From positions 925,544 to 965,543 of the forward strand of contig CAJNDS010002546.1 of the NCBI GenBank assembly GCA_905221605.1: DNA of 40,000 bases, read 5' to 3'. The notes beneath the pieces were generated by a model, which saw only the letters and a program-made list of their open reading frames with translations, was not told the DNA's origin and did not search any database. The stretch's first letter is position 1, and every line of letters begins with the position of its first letter. Origin of the DNA: Symbiodinium natans (lineage: Eukaryota; Sar; Dinophyceae; Suessiales; Symbiodiniaceae). The translations under genes were made by a program, and so were the position numbers. Positions 1 to 13,170 of the stretch are shown here, piece after piece.

Positions 1-2255
1 GGCGGACCTCGTGGCAGCTCACCGGATTGACCACCAACCAGCACACCAACCATGTTGCCAGCGTGGCTGCGATCCACACCTGACGTCAAAATGCGACTAC
101 GTGTATTGTTGCAGTTCTTGCCATAGAGGCATTTCTGTTATTATTGCTATGTTTGCCATTGTTACTCACTATTGCTGTTAAGCCTTCAAGCCCATGTGCA
201 TCATGCTGCCCAGGGCCTTGAAAACGACCTTTCGACAGGTTCCAAAACCCAGCGTTCCACAGCTTTCGCTTGTTGAACCCCACCATCCCGTTGAACCCCG
301 GAGCAGCAACAAAAAAAAAGCTCGAGCGCAAGGGAGGGAGGGTTCAGGGGAGGGCGATTTCACAGGCCGGGTTGCCGGGAGTTGGTTCAGCAACGTCGGC
401 GCCATGGCAGACGCTGGAGCTGCAGGGTTGAAGAGCGCTGACAGCTGGGCAAAAAAAGGCTGCGGTCCAAGGCTTGCGCTCGTTTAGGGCTTAAGGTATT
501 AAACACAGGGGCACGCTGTCGCTTCAGCGTGCCCCGGGCTCCAGTGGAGGGACAGGACATAGCACCACATCACAGAACATGCTGGGGCTAAAAACCTGCG
601 ACTTCCCAACTCTCGCTCCACTCTGACGAAGGCTTGACTTGCACAGGGCTGCAAAAGAAGAACTATCGGAACACCAGGGCCACTGAGCCATCCCATGCGC
701 CAAGTCTTAGACCATGTCACCCAACGTGTCTCGAAACTTCCCACGACCCAACGTACAGCCCACTCTGCGCCTCCTCCATCCTCCTCAAGAGCTCCAGTGA
801 TGTAGTCCAGGCGCCACCTTTTGCACACGTGGCGATTGCCTGAAGCAGATCTGGAGTCGAGCATTGTGGGTTTGGGTGCTTCGCTATTCAGCGGTTCGCA
901 CCTCACCCTCGCCCGCGGCGGGCAAGTCTCTACTCATGTCCACCACTGAAACTATGTCCCCGACGCCTCTCCCCAGACCGTCGAGGTAGGGCTTTTCCAT
1001 ATTTGCCGATATCAGCAAATCCCTTGAACAGACACAATAGGATTGTCATGACAAGCTCCTGCGGAGGCCCAACACTCAAACAGCAAAATCCCACCAAAAG
1101 ACTATAGACCACAGCTTCGAGGCCCTACTGGAGAGCTTCGCTTTTGCTATCCTAAACATCAGCCAACTGTGAAGACTTTCTCCGATGATTCAGGCAGTCG
1201 GCACGGTTGCAGGTCACCACGTTCGGCAGGACCTGGGGGAAGCCACCCGAAAAATCCGACAACCCAAGACATCCCTGGGCTGCACGGCACTCGCAAGTCT
1301 CTCGGCCCCATGCAGAACCTCCCAAGACCTTGACTCAAGTCCTCACTCCCCGTCCCCACAACTCCTGAGACGAGATCATGTCGTTCAGCAGCACAAGAGC
1401 TATTTGCCACTGGCCTGAGGTCTGTTGGGTTGAACAAAGGAGCTGCAGCTCAAGTGTTGGCAGCCAATCCTACGTGAAACCTGGCTCTCAAGTGAAGAGT
1501 CTTGCAAACTGGGCGGAGGGGCCCTGCCTTTGGCCTTCAAGGAAGGCAACTGAGGGCACTCAAGCACATGCATTGCTCACCCCTAAAAGGTGGTAGAAGG
1601 GCAACAGTGTTAGGGAAGTGCCGATGGGGACCCTGACTCCGGCAAATCCAAGAAACTGCCGCAGGCACCCATCGCGGAACCTGAACGGGCAACACAGAGA
1701 TGAAGCTCAGCACGGACACGATCAGCAACTCTTCTTCAGATAAGTGAGCCGTGCCAGTCCTCAGACTTCCCCGTCGATTTGTACCGTGACGCGCTATGAC
1801 ATGGAACAAGCTGAGCAGGGAAGTGGCTGCAAGTGAAGACGTTGGCTGTCACGCCCTCCGCTGCCATGACCTTGACTGTTGCCGAGGCCGTTGAGCGTCT
1901 TGCTGGACGTTTTGCAGACAACTAAACAACCATCCCAAGGCCACATACGCCCCACAGAGCCAAGCGACTTCAAGCAGATGAGTGGCAAGCCTTAGCTACA
2001 GGATCACGATGCGCGCTCAGGAGGGGTTAAAATTGGCCGGAAAACCCGAACCGAACAAAACAACAAAAACACGCAGCTCCGACAAGACTCCATCAGATCT
2101 ATAACCAAAACATGACTGAAGGCTGCTTGGAAGCATCCAGTCGCCAGATGTCTCACAAGCGCCTATCGGGCAGCTCAGGCTGGTCAAGACAACCGAAGGA
2201 CTAGGTTGGCACCTATTGAGCTTGGCCAGGAGGTTTAGGATTTACTGATTGCCTT

Positions 2256-2297
2256 GGGGGGGGGGGGGGGCTGGATGCAGGGGGGGGGGGGGGGGGG
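2256..2297. repeat. Poly-G double tract
   Basis: A run of 15 G (2256-2270), a short spacer, then a run of about 18 G (2280-2297). Such tracts can form G-quadruplexes and are prone to length errors in assemblies. Confidence 0.9.
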
Positions 2298-2675
2298 AGA
2301 TGCCTTTTTCGGGATGCTGGAAAGCTGGCCAACCTGTCTTGTTCCAAGCGCCCTCCTGACAAAAGCCGCAACCCGGAACAGACCTGCGGCCGACATTAAT
2401 CCCTGCATGGAAAAACAACCAAGCGCGAGGCGAATCGCAGCTCCGTAGTGGTATACATTTGTCTCCTGGGCGACGTGTGAGGGCTGGTAGCTTTTTGGTG
2501 CCCACATGCTGCAGAATCCCTTGAAGGAGTTCTGCGCGGTGTGCGAACGTAAAGAGGATGTGCAGAGACTGCCGTTCTTGGCAAGAACAAGGCAGCAAAA
2601 ACACGGGACCAAAGGCTCATGATGCTAGTGTGAGTACCCGCAACCCGGCTGGCAGAGTCTTGACTTGCGAAAGTC

Positions 2676-2714
2676 AGAGGGAGGGAGAGGGATAGAGAGA
2701 GAGTGAGAGAGGAC
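2676..2714. repeat. GA-rich simple repeat
   Basis: Imperfect (GA)n/(GGGA)n purine tract on the plus strand. Reading frames crossing it translate to Ser/Leu-rich strings and are not evidence for a gene. Confidence 0.75.
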
Positions 2715-3517
2715 AAAAAAGATAAACAACAAATCAACGAGCGTATCAGCAACGTTCCCTCACTCATGATCATAAACTTCTGTTCAAGCCTGCTTGTCAT
2801 ATGTCAACTTCGAGGGGCCACCCCGCGCGCCAGCATCGCGAGAAGAACCTGAGGCAAGGATGGAACTTGGGAGGCCCAGAGATCACCTAAGTGTGGTGCT
2901 AAGCCCCAACTTTGCTCCGACAGCCTCATTCTGCAGCTCTATTTGAAAAAAAGGTATGCCAGGTGTGCTCTGTTACCCTCTGGCATTCAGGATTTTGGGG
3001 CTCAAGCGCAGGGGTGTGAATGCATCGCATCATATCGCTGTGTGGCTGCCTTGATGGTGAAGTCGGGCGACAACGTTTCCCAAAGCTTGTCAGCAAACTC
3101 AGGGCCCCAAACCCTGCCAAACCTGAACACCCCAAAAGCATCCCTTCCAATCCCTTCCCACAATCCCCTCAGGAGCTCTCCTGCCAGGCCAGACGACCAC
3201 GACCGGCCTCGTCTGCCCCGACAAGGCCACGGAGCTTGAAGCATGGAGAGGTGAACGATTCGGGGCATCAGAGGGTTTACGAAGTTTACAGGGGTTCCCT
3301 CAGCGCTTCCACGTTTTACCACTCTGCACGCGCAACTCTAAACTCCGCGTTGCAGTAGTCGTATTTTCATAAGATAGTCGCAACTGGCGAGTGCCCTCGC
3401 CTTCGACCTTCCAGCTAATCTCCTCAATCCATCAAGAGATGCTTCCAACTCCAAAACCACCTGACGTAGACCCCAAAACCTAAACCCCCATGACTCAAGG
3501 AATCCTTCTGAACCCTA

Positions 3518-3567
3518 AACCCTAAACCCGTTAAACCCTGAACCCTAAACCCTCAACCCTAAACCCT
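3518..3567 (-). repeat. Interstitial telomere-type repeat (CCCTAAA)n
   Basis: Several imperfect CCCTAAA units (TTTAGGG on the minus strand), with variants such as CCCTGAA and CCCTCAA. TTTAGGG is the plant-type telomere repeat, also reported in dinoflagellates. The tract is short and degenerate, so it is an internal relic and not a chromosome end. Confidence 0.8.
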
Positions 3568-6500
3568 GGTGGGCCTTGGAAAAGCGTGTCAAGGCCGCTG
3601 TCGCAAGGCGTGGCCGGCGCTGCCAGTCCTGCTTGGGCACTTTTCATTCTGTGCTCCGCAATACCAAGTTGCATCCCCTGATGCTGAAAGGATCAGAAGA
3701 TCCCTGGCAGACTGTTGCAAGCATTGCCTGTTAGATTTGCTCTGGTGTGACCACGGTGTTTATGGAGCCCATTGCTCAGCTGTGGGTCTTGGGTGGTTAG
3801 ACATGGCTGACCCTCCGACCTGGAACTCGCGCGCCAGTAGAAGTTCTACATCTTCGGCTGAGGGCGGGTCCTTCAAGGCAGACGTGTTGCCCTGGGTTCC
3901 ATTGACAATCCCTTGTTTCTTGTGTTTTTTAGGCGACCATGGTCAACAGGTTGACCCTCAGACACCCGCATAGGGTTAAGTGAAGAAGGTTTCGGGTTTA
4001 GGCAGTTGCATGTGGAAGTCCGATCAGGGTTTCGTGCTACATCCAGCTGGACAGTGCCACACTGTCTGACTAGAGCGACTAGATGGGCTTGGATTGTTTA
4101 ATTGGGTTGTGGCCAAGACTACGTTGACATGGATTCTACCAGTCTCGAGCCCACATCCTATGCTACAGAAGAGCAACATCCGAAGATGCAGGTGTTGAGT
4201 TTAGTTGGCCTCAGGGACCTCCACCCCTGAATGAAGGCTAGCCTTGACAGCCGGTGGGCCCAAACAGATAGGCACACACTGATAGAGTCACTGTCCGGCA
4301 ACCGCAGTCCAGAAGAGCACAAATACCCAGGCTACAGCAGCCAAAGCATGCTTCTTCAGAGGTCTGTGAATCCTGCAGGCGGAGAAGCTCCTCTTCGATG
4401 CCTGTACACTGGGTCTCCCAAAACATGGAAGTGTCTAGTGACTCTAGTGGGCACAGTGACTAGTAGACTGTAGAGAACCGCTGCCATCTTCAGAGGTTTC
4501 AGCCCAAGGTGAAGGAGTGGCACGTGTAAGGATTTAGGATGGACTTACATCGATCACACTCAAGACCCGGCCCCGGCCTGAGTGCCAACCTCGACGGTCG
4601 AACTTCCTGTGAAGCAATCCGGCATAGCGTTCCAAAGCCCAAGCAGCAAAACTGCCCGTCTCAGTGATGTGAGAGGTGAGCGCTGCGCGCAGTGTTCTTT
4701 TGAGGGAGGTTTCAGGGGTTTGGGAAAGGTGGGCAGAGCCATCAAGCTCGAATTCCTAGCAGGCGTTTCTCCCAGCAACCCCCCCTTAAACCTTGACCCC
4801 CAAGGTTACCCCATGGCCCATGGTGAGGCCCCAAAAACCCGTGCGCCCCAGAATCCCTGGCAGAGGCCTCGTCTTGCAAGTTTCGTCGTGCGGCTGGGGT
4901 GCCATGAGTCGACTTCGCATGGCGCAAGGGTGTGAAGGCGCGATCCGGAGGCTCCCATCTTTTGGGGGTGTCAGACATGGCTTCAAGCTACAGAGCCCAC
5001 TTCGCGGAATAAGGTTTACTGCATCGGCCAGACCTGGAGCCCCCTTCCCGAAGCACGAAATGCTTATCGCACCTTTCTGAGGGTTTCTGTTTAGGCGTTT
5101 TGACGGGCAGGGCCGTAGGTGGGCTGGGCCCACGGGTCAAAGCAGCTCTGGCTCATCTATGAAGTTTGCAGCCCTCAACCCAAGACCCAATCCGACCGGA
5201 AAGAGGTAGGACGCGTTTTGCACTGTGCGAAGCACTGAGCTCTTCTACGAGCTGTTCCGGAGTCGGAGTACGACTCGAGGTTCATGCTTGAGTCTCGCTG
5301 GAGAAGGATCGCAGCAACTCAGAACAGCCCATCATGTGAGAACGTCGCACTGCGCAGAAGGCATGTCACCCTAACACGGGCGTGCCTTGTCAACATTAAT
5401 TTGCCGGCCTTTTTCAGACGGGGCTATAATCACAACCGTCCCCTGACCCTTCATTCCAGAAGCTCCTTGGAACACGCGGGCCTTCTTAAGCTTGCAAAGC
5501 TACAAAAGGATCTCGCATGCCTAGAATCAGCAGCCCAAAGCAGAAGAGCCTCGGGCCAAGCTTCAGCCGGTAAGGGAAAGAAAGGGGCGACTCAGGAGCC
5601 TGAATTTGAAGCCCACGGCGGAGTTACATTCTGGAGTTTCAGTTCTTGCCATCGTCTGATGCCTAGACAAGGCCGTGGCCATGAAGAAAGCAGCGCATTG
5701 CAGAAAGGCTCGATATACTTGATTGCAGATTTCAATAGCAGCTTTGCGGTATCAATTTATAGTTGACGTCACAGCAGCAACTCCATTCCACAAAGGTGAG
5801 CCGAGAGGCCATTGCAACTCATGGCACTGTACATTCGGGCATTGGTGTCTACTTGAGATTCTGCGTCATTTGCCGCACACTCAACCTGACGGTACGGTGT
5901 GGTTTGAGATGCCAAGTATATACCCACCAACCCAACACTCCAAAAGCCCTGCACTCCCCTGTGGCAACCATTAAACTAGGTTCTGGCTGGTTCTGGGTTT
6001 GTTCAAGGCAAGCCCTCGTGGAAGATCATGAGCCTTTAAGCAGGAAAGTTCGACTTATGGCCGGAGCTAGCCATAACTTGGGGTACTAATAATAACTCTG
6101 AAGTGGACAGAATTTATGGCCAATCTTGCCGACTCCCGACCCCTGGCCGCCCCAGGCGCCGACCCCAACCTGTTGAGTTGACTATGAATTCATGGGGGCC
6201 AGCTATGGAGAACAATCTTTCGAACCTTTCTACGTGATGGACCGACCGAACACGTCAGAAGTTCCCCATGGTTTGGGGGCTCCTCTCTTTGGAATTTCCA
6301 CATGTATAGGTCGGTCACACGACGTTGCGCGCTGCGCTTTTGCAATCAAAGCCCACTTGAACATCACAAATGACGGCTCTTATTAAGGTTGAGGTTTTCT
6401 TGTCGGCACTTTTCACAAGAGTTGGATACTGAACAGATTCCACAATGACCCTCACACAGGAAACTAATTTTGAACCTCTCCAATTCGGCTGGTGCTCTGA

Positions 6501-8260
6501 TGTAGTGTCCAGGGTTTGACGCCTTCGGTTGTGATGCCGAGGCTTGTACGCTCACTTTCTGGCCTTCGAGGAACTGTACGTAGCAAATACAGCAGGGATA
6601 CGGCCGCCAGTCAAGCTCGGAACAGCTACTGCTGGAGTTTAAGGTTTGTAGGGCCTGCAATACCTGGCCTCATCGGCGCGCCAGTAGTTCCATGAAGTGA
6701 TGGACCTTAGCTGCAAAAGGTTCTTGCCCCGGCTGAGCAGCTACGAGTAGCATGTCACGAACAATCAGGGATCCGCGGTGCACAGCTGGGCGCATGTGTT
6801 GGCCTGCTCTCTTTCAGCATGGTTGGGAGTTTTCAAGCACAGCATCCGACTGTTTCCCGCGCGGGACACAACACGTGATCACAAGTACGGAACAGAACCA
6901 GTGGATAATGACTGCCAATCCCTTGGAGGAGCTGCAAACCCATGCTGTGGAGGGTCCCGCTTGTCGGTGGCTCCTACAGGGGTCTGCCCTTCCTCCCTCT
7001 TTCCTCCTTTCCTGTCCTGGGACCGGCCCGGCTGCCGAGGCGGCGCGCGCAAGCGTTTACAATTATCCTATCTGTAACCCACGTATACCGCGACATGACC
7101 CTGCTTTATAATTCATGGTGGCCTCACGGGAAAAAACGAAACTCTACACTCACAATATTTTGAGTAGCTCCCAAGGCCCGAACAACTCAAGATACTCAAA
7201 CGCCAGAACACAATCACCCTTTTGAACTCGGTATTGAGACCAGAATCATCCCAACTCCATTAGACCGGCATCCTGGTGTTCCTGAGGCCAAGTCAGCTAC
7301 GCGCAGCCGGCGACGTCGGCCCTGCACGTTCGAAACCAAGATTTACGCGTCGTGGCGCTGGGTTGCAACTAGGGCCTCGTAGTTTCTGGGTGTCATGCAT
7401 CGAAGTTGAAATCTTTGGGCAGTGCAACCCTGACGAACACAGCTTTTCTCTCCGTTCGCACTGGTTCAAGTGGAAAGCAGAGTAAGAGTCACTCCAGAAA
7501 GCCAGGCGGATGGGAAGGGAACAAATATACGCTCCCACGGGGGTTGCCACAGCAATAGCCGCAAAGCGGCCGAAAAGACCGGACCCAAACACTGCCCCAC
7601 CACACACAGGAGAGAACGCCACCTCTTCTCGACACACGCACACCTCTCTGCGACAACAAAGAGGGGAGGACGAGCTACACCAGGCCAACCAAGAGCGGGG
7701 GACAGCCGATCTTCCTGGAAGCGGAAAAGCCAGCCCTTCACATGGACACCCAGCCGACATTATTGACAGGAGAAGCTGCAAACCTCAAAGCCAAGAACTG
7801 AAAAGAGTGATCATCAGCTGGGCTGGAGGTGTAAGAAGTGTTTTTGATTCGGGGCTGCTTGAGGCCTTCAACGGCTGCTGCTGGTCTATGCACCTTCTAG
7901 ATAGAGCCTCACACGTTTCAAACCTCCGTCGGCCTCGAAAACCGCTCCTTTGGGGAAGAACATGCAGTCCTATGGGGCAGCGCCGAATCTGCCCCCCGAG
8001 TTTGGCTCCAAGTGTCTGGACATCTTTGACTGAGGGTGGTGCATGGGTGCCCCCAAGAAGGCCCTCTTCTCAATCTTTCAAATCTTAACCGAGCCGCATG
8101 TGGTACTCCAGTGGTACAAGATTGCAGTGCCCTCACAACCCATAGAAACAATTGCTACGTCTTCTTCTTCCTCTCAGTGGGCTAGGGTTGAAACCACCGC
8201 GACGCTCGATCGCGCGCCCGAGCGCGTTGGGTCCGGCAGTGATGGTTGAACATAACCATC
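3568..8260. other. Non-coding stretch, no gene recognised
   Basis: The longest open frames (for example 5284-5766 and 7510-8088 plus, 7293-7781 minus) overlap frames on the opposite strand, have no recognisable domain, and mix Arg/Ser/Pro/Cys as expected of chance translation. I see no tRNA, rRNA or snRNA gene, and no convincing exon. Confidence 0.45.
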
Positions 8261-8361
8261 TTTCTCTCTCTCTCTCTCTGAAGCCCCCGTGCGCACAGGC
8301 GCGCCCAGTACCTCAGTGCTCTCTCTCTCTCTCTCTCTTTTTCTTTCTTCCTCCCTCTCTG
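8261..8361. repeat. CT-rich microsatellite pair
   Basis: Two (TC)n runs (8261-8279 and 8319-8340), separated by about 40 bases and followed by a pyrimidine-rich tail to about 8361. Slippage-type simple repeat. The minus-strand frames over it are Arg/Glu-repetitive and not credible as proteins. Confidence 0.85.
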
Positions 8362-9456
8362 GCTTACTAAAGTAGTCGCTGCAAGAACTTGCGCCGCGAG
8401 CTCGCTCTGGAGAAAAGGCCCCTTGCTTTGTTCTGCGGCCACCGCAACAGTCAACATGTTGTCCGTGACGTGCCTTGTTCATGGGATGAGGCTTCGTCGA
8501 CCTTGGCCACGGGCCAAAGGTGCAAGTGGCAAGGCAAAGTAAAGAAATTCAGATCGGTTAGGATAGGGGGGGCAATCTGCAGTACGGGCCCAGATGGGAC
8601 GAAGTCGATGTCCATCTTCTTGCCAGCTGAACTCATGGTTCTGCAATAAGAAGGTTGCGCTTTCCATGTTTTCACAGGTCATTGCTACTCACGAGGTCAC
8701 CGTCTCAAACAAAACATGAACACGCGAACATGTGATGGTCACACCCCATCCGGAAAGTTGAGGGGTTTCGGGTTCGCCCAGTTCGAATACTCAGATAATA
8801 CTCACATCAAACTTCTACGATGATGCGTCGCAGGCAGAGCAACAAAGCAAGCAATTTTTGGTTTCGCATACGGTCCGCTGTACACGAGCAGCCCCAAGTA
8901 TTAGAAATGGGCGTGGCTTCCACGTGAAAAGGCCCTCAACAACGCAACATTGAAACATGGTCATTTGGCAATGGTTCACTGCAAAACATGCACCGAAGCT
9001 CGTGCAAGCTTCAGGCATAGATTCCCCAACCCCGACAATGCATTTTATGGGATGTATGGGTGTCTTCTGGTATCTGCTTTCCATCACCTCATGTCGGTGA
9101 GCACGCTCCAATCAGATCAGAATGCCCGGCCCGCGTTCTGAACTAAACCTGGCATGCACAGCGAAGATCATGGCACATGGTTGCGGCTTCCTGTTCCTGT
9201 CAGCTGACTCCAACATCCACCGTTCACTTGTTTGGTTCGGCAATTGGGGTTCAAGATTGGGCCTGCATCGGGACGTCAGCGACGCGCAAAGTGCCTCCAA
9301 ACAGGGCTAGACTTTCTTGATGTGGCAATTCTAGCAACGGTAGCTCTGGCGTTGAGAACACAGGTAGGTGCGAATGATATCCTGCTCCTTTTCCAGCACA
9401 TAGCATGTTGGTCTTTCGTGTGACTGCCAAAATTCGAGTAGTATAGGAAATCGATC

Positions 9457-9498
9457 AGGCTTCATGCCGAAGGCTTCATGCCGAAGGCTTCATGCCGA
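9457..9498. repeat. 14-bp tandem repeat, three copies
   Basis: Three exact head-to-tail copies of AGGCTTCATGCCGA. No associated gene is visible. Confidence 0.9.
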
Positions 9499-10470
9499 CT
9501 AACAACCACGGAGCAACAAAATTGTAAGAGCACAGCACGTGCCCGAAACACCTACGGATTCGGGCCCGGCTGACTGTAGGGGACCGATCGACGGCAAGAG
9601 TACGGCACCCTAGGCACCTACCTGTACAAATCCTGTCGACCAAGAATCCGGCGGAAAGCACGCACCCTGGGCACTTACGGCACGGGTCACTCACTCATGC
9701 TTGGCTGTACAGTCCTGTTGGCAGGGTGACCAGTGGGGAGACCCACCAGTCAAGGATTCTTGCACCGAGTGTGGAGACTGTGAAAGAGGGCGTGACTGAA
9801 AGAAAGCCCTACATCAACAAAAACTCCTAAGCAATACGCCGAAGCCCTACTAAACCCTAAACCGTATTGAGACCTGCAGACCACCTGAAACTCCAGATCA
9901 ATCCTCCTCTTCACAGCGGCTTCTTTGGCCGTCAAGCTCGTCTTGGCCTCCTGCGCCAGCTCACCTAAACCGCCCAACCCTAGGAACGCGAATCCTCGCT
10001 CTTTGCACCAGGGCCCCTAAGCCCTAAACCCTAGCTTGTTTTCTGGTTGGCGGTTTTTGGACTCTGGGGGCACTCCATCAGCACGTCGCTGCGTTTCACT
10101 TTCTCCAAAACCCGACAAAATAGTACCTCGCCTGGGTGGGCTTTGGCGAATTTAGTTCAGAACCTCGCCCGGGGTCGCTAGGCCGACGCTCAAGCTGCAA
10201 TCGACCTCGAGAATCCAGGGCTATATCCAACAAACCAACCCCAGATCTCGAAGAAGCGGAAGAAGCAAGAAGTGCACCGCCTGCGGTCAAGGCGTGCGTG
10301 GGGTCGGGACTTACTCGCCGCTCCAATGCTTGAAGTCAGGGTTCTGGGTTTAGGGCTGAAGGCTTTCTACAGTAATCGCTCACACTCGGACAAAGGCGAG
10401 GCGCATACCAGTAAGTCGTCCAATCAAGGGACTTGGGCTTCGGGTCTGGGCCTGGGGCTTTTCAAGGTTG

Positions 10471-10490
10471 TTTGCCACCTGCCTCGCTGA
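10471..10490 (+). repeat. Dispersed motif TTTGCCACCTGCCTCGCTGA, copy 1
   Basis: First of six near-identical 20-bp motifs in the 10.4-16.2 kb region, all on the plus strand. The others lie at 12621, 12713, 15677, 15731 and 16135. Function unknown; most likely the conserved core of a dispersed repeat. Confidence 0.6.
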
Positions 10491-12470
10491 CCTCTCGGAC
10501 ATCAAGGTTCAGGCTCCAGGGGTTGGGACTACGTTCAGGGCTTGAGGGTTGGGCCGGGTCAGCCCCCCCCCTGCTGGTCTATGACCCCCTACTGTTCACA
10601 TCCCCGGTTCTCCAAAACGTGCACTCGCAAAATCTCTGATGACAAAAACACAAGGTGCTCAAGGATGAAGGACTGGCTTGCACAAGGGTTCTTACCAGAT
10701 ACAGACGGACCTTTTGGTCGTTTAGGGGGCTCAGAATCCGGAGGCCACAGGTCCCCTGGCATTTAAGACTCCTACGTCCGACTGCTACACAGTGCAACAG
10801 AAGGCGAGGGGGAAGGGGGGGCTGCGACAGCTTAGAACTCAACTCGGAATTTGGTGACAGGGCGAGCTGACAAAGTTTTGTACACAAACCCATCCTAAGC
10901 GCGTAACCACCATGTCCCTGCCTCCGCGTCACGCGCCCAAGGCCACGATAAGCAGCGCAGGGTGATGCAGGGTGTTTCGGTTCCAGGAACAGAAGTCACA
11001 CTCTACTGAGCTCGTGTTGAGTTGGTACTTTGGATGCCCTCAGAACAAGAATTGGCACCTAAAGCTTTCTGACCCTTTTGTCCCCTTGAACCCCAACTCT
11101 TTTTGTCTACAATCCGTCTTCGTGCCGCGCCTGACCGTCGGTTTCCCTTGAAGCTCTTAGTTAGCAGCAGGCATTCCTGACCCTCTGCATTGCGTGCCTT
11201 TCACCTGCACCCTCGCTTCGGATGCGGCAAAGCCTACTGCCCGAACTCCGAAGCTCGGCTCCTCCACTGCTCCGCGCAATTCCATCACAAAGTCCATCCC
11301 GTCAACGTAACTCATTGCCGAGACAGTCATCGAACTGGGGGGCGAAGATGAGGGTAGGCTCTTGTGAGGCTTTCGGTTGGGCCGGATGTTCATGAGGTGA
11401 CTTGTGGGGCTACGGTTGTGGAGCTTCAGCATCGGGCTTCTGGCTTAACTTCTATGATCTCCCATAGGAGAAGATAGACATTCGCATCGTCAGCTGCTTG
11501 GCTGGTCTAGAGTCTAGGAAAGATCGGGTTCCAGTAAGATGCACTGCAAGTTTCCTGACAATTTGGGGCGGGAATTTTCATCCGCGCTCTCGCATACCAG
11601 GGCACCTACAGCCCGATCGTGAGAGCTCCGATTGAATCACCGACCTCAATACACCCAAAAGCCAGATAAGTCGCTATAGTTCGCTATCTTCCAACCCCAA
11701 TCAGGAACCTCCCACAGGCCTTTGGCACGTCAATGCCAGTGAGTGCTGCTCCCACTGCTGAGGTCGCCTGTGCAGGATGGAGTTGACCAGACGATGGCAA
11801 GTCAGTTCAGCTGTCTGACCTGTGCCGCCTACAAGGCAAGGGAAATTCGGGCTGGGACCTCTGGGACCCCTTCGGACTACCCTCTCGTCTTGACTTCCCA
11901 GGCTTCACTTGGCAACACGCAAACGAGCGCGCAACGGGCGCACGGAAGGTTTTGCACAGCCTGCTGACACTGCAAGCCTTTACCGCTCATCAAGGCAAAC
12001 GGGGCTTTGCTGCGTCGGCTGCTCTCCGGCGTCTTGTTCCTCGACGCGCAGTCGCTGTCCACATTCGCAACCTGACCGTGCGGAACTCCGCCTGTGACTG
12101 GCCAGCCTTGAAGAGATACAAATCACGCTAGTCCGCTGAACTGCATCAAGCATGCTGACACGAGAATGCTCATCATCACCATCGTAGGCAGCAAGCCAGG
12201 AATCGAAGCCAACTGTCGGTCCTCCTGGCCTCGCTGGCAGAATCCTCGCAGCTGAATCCTTCGCGTGCGCCTACGCCGCCGCCTTCCGCCAGGGTGCAGA
12301 AAAGTGCTTCGACTCTCACGCTTGCAAGTGCGGACGAGGCTAACAGCACTCATGTATCACTGCAGGCCCAGTTTAGTGAAATCATGGAGCCATGCCTCCT
12401 AGTCAAACCAACACAGGTCTCCTCTGCCCGAGCCGACAACCCCAAGCCTTGACGAACAGAACTTCTGAAC

Positions 12471-12494
12471 TCTAACCCTAAACCCTAAACCCTC
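12471..12494 (-). repeat. Interstitial telomere-type repeat, about 3 units
   Basis: About three CCCTAAA units on the plus strand, with a further (TTTAGGG)2 in the opposite orientation at about 12685-12699. Confidence 0.75.
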
Positions 12495-12620
12495 AGAACC
12501 CTTGAGGCACCCTGCGCCACTCCGCAGCCTCCGGGGAGGCCTACGTGACTCGTTGAGGCGCTGCGTGATGTCCCACACATCGACTGCTGCGATCTCAGCT
12601 GGCCCCCCGAAGGAACCCTT

Positions 12621-12640
12621 TTTGCCACCCGTCTAGCCAT
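12621..12640 (+). repeat. Dispersed motif, copy 2
   Basis: TTTGCCACCCGTCTAGCC form. It is followed within about 20 bases by GGGGCAACTGAAG, which resembles the GGCCCAGTTGAAG that follows copy 6. Confidence 0.55.
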
Positions 12641-12712
12641 GCTCCACGGGGCAACTGAAGAGGGAACGGGGGTTTCGACCCCGTTTAGGGTTTAGGGTTT
12701 GGGGCTTCCTTG

Positions 12713-12733
12713 TTTGGCCACCTGCCTAGCTGA
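12713..12733 (+). repeat. Dispersed motif, copy 3
   Basis: TTTGGCCACCTGCCTAGCTGA. It lies just downstream of a TTTAGGG doublet and is followed by TCGCTCTGCAGGG, similar to the TCACTCCGCAGGG that follows copy 4. The shared sequence therefore extends beyond the 20-bp core. Confidence 0.6.
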
Positions 12734-13061
12734 TTGGGTCGCTCTGCAGGGCATGCCCACCCGTCCGGCAGAAACTCAGGTCTGCAATGTATTGTTTTAT
12801 GATTCAGGCTTCGACGCTCGGCTACAGGAAATCTGTGCTTCACACCCGACGCGCGATGTGATGCTTGGGCGGTTTTTGAAGCTAACTGAGCACGAAAACC
12901 ATCAACCCCCAACATGGCCTTGAAGAACCGAAGCTGGAAACCCCCCCCCCCCCCGGCAGCGAAAAACCCAAGGCTTCGGCACTATGGTGGGAAGACTCGT
13001 CAAACCTCGGAGCTTGGAGAGCTGTGGATGCAGACCGGCTGGTGCTTCGATCTAAGGATTA

Positions 13062-13170
13062 TGGGGGTTTCCGTAAATACAGGGGGGTATCCTTTTGGGG
13101 GGCCCCTTTAAGGGGATTCTATTCTATTTAGGGGTATAAAAGGGGGACCCCCTATTTCGGGAAATACCCA
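13062..13170. repeat. Small G/C-rich fold-back (MITE-like?)
   Basis: The left end (TGGGGGTTTCCGTAAATA...AGGGGGG) and the reverse complement of the right end (TGGGTATTTCCCGAAAT...AGGGGG) align imperfectly over about 35 bases, around a centre rich in GGGG/CCCC palindromes. It could be a short non-autonomous fold-back element. No clear target-site duplication was identified. Confidence 0.4.

Larger units (their letters stand above)
1..3480. other. Non-coding stretch, no gene recognised
   Basis: Open frames here are short, exist on both strands and show no recognisable domain or protein-like composition. The only clear structures are the poly-G tracts and the purine-rich tract listed separately. 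Dinoflagellate genes often have many introns, so short exons hidden here cannot be excluded. Confidence 0.5.
8362..12470. other. Non-coding stretch, no gene recognised
   Basis: No frame carries a recognisable domain. The stretch contains a short 14-bp tandem repeat near 9457, scattered single CCCTAAA-type units (about 9850 and 10018-10031), and one copy of the dispersed TTTGCCACC motif at 10471. All are listed elsewhere or too short to list. Confidence 0.45.

Noticed and set aside
5284-5766. 160-codon plus-strand frame
   Set aside because: No domain, no protein-like pattern, and it lies among other chance frames in a non-coding region.
7293-8088. Overlapping frames of 162 (minus) and 192 (plus) codons
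   Set aside because: They overlap each other in opposite directions and both have low-complexity, Arg/Ser/Cys/Pro-rich translations with no recognisable motif.
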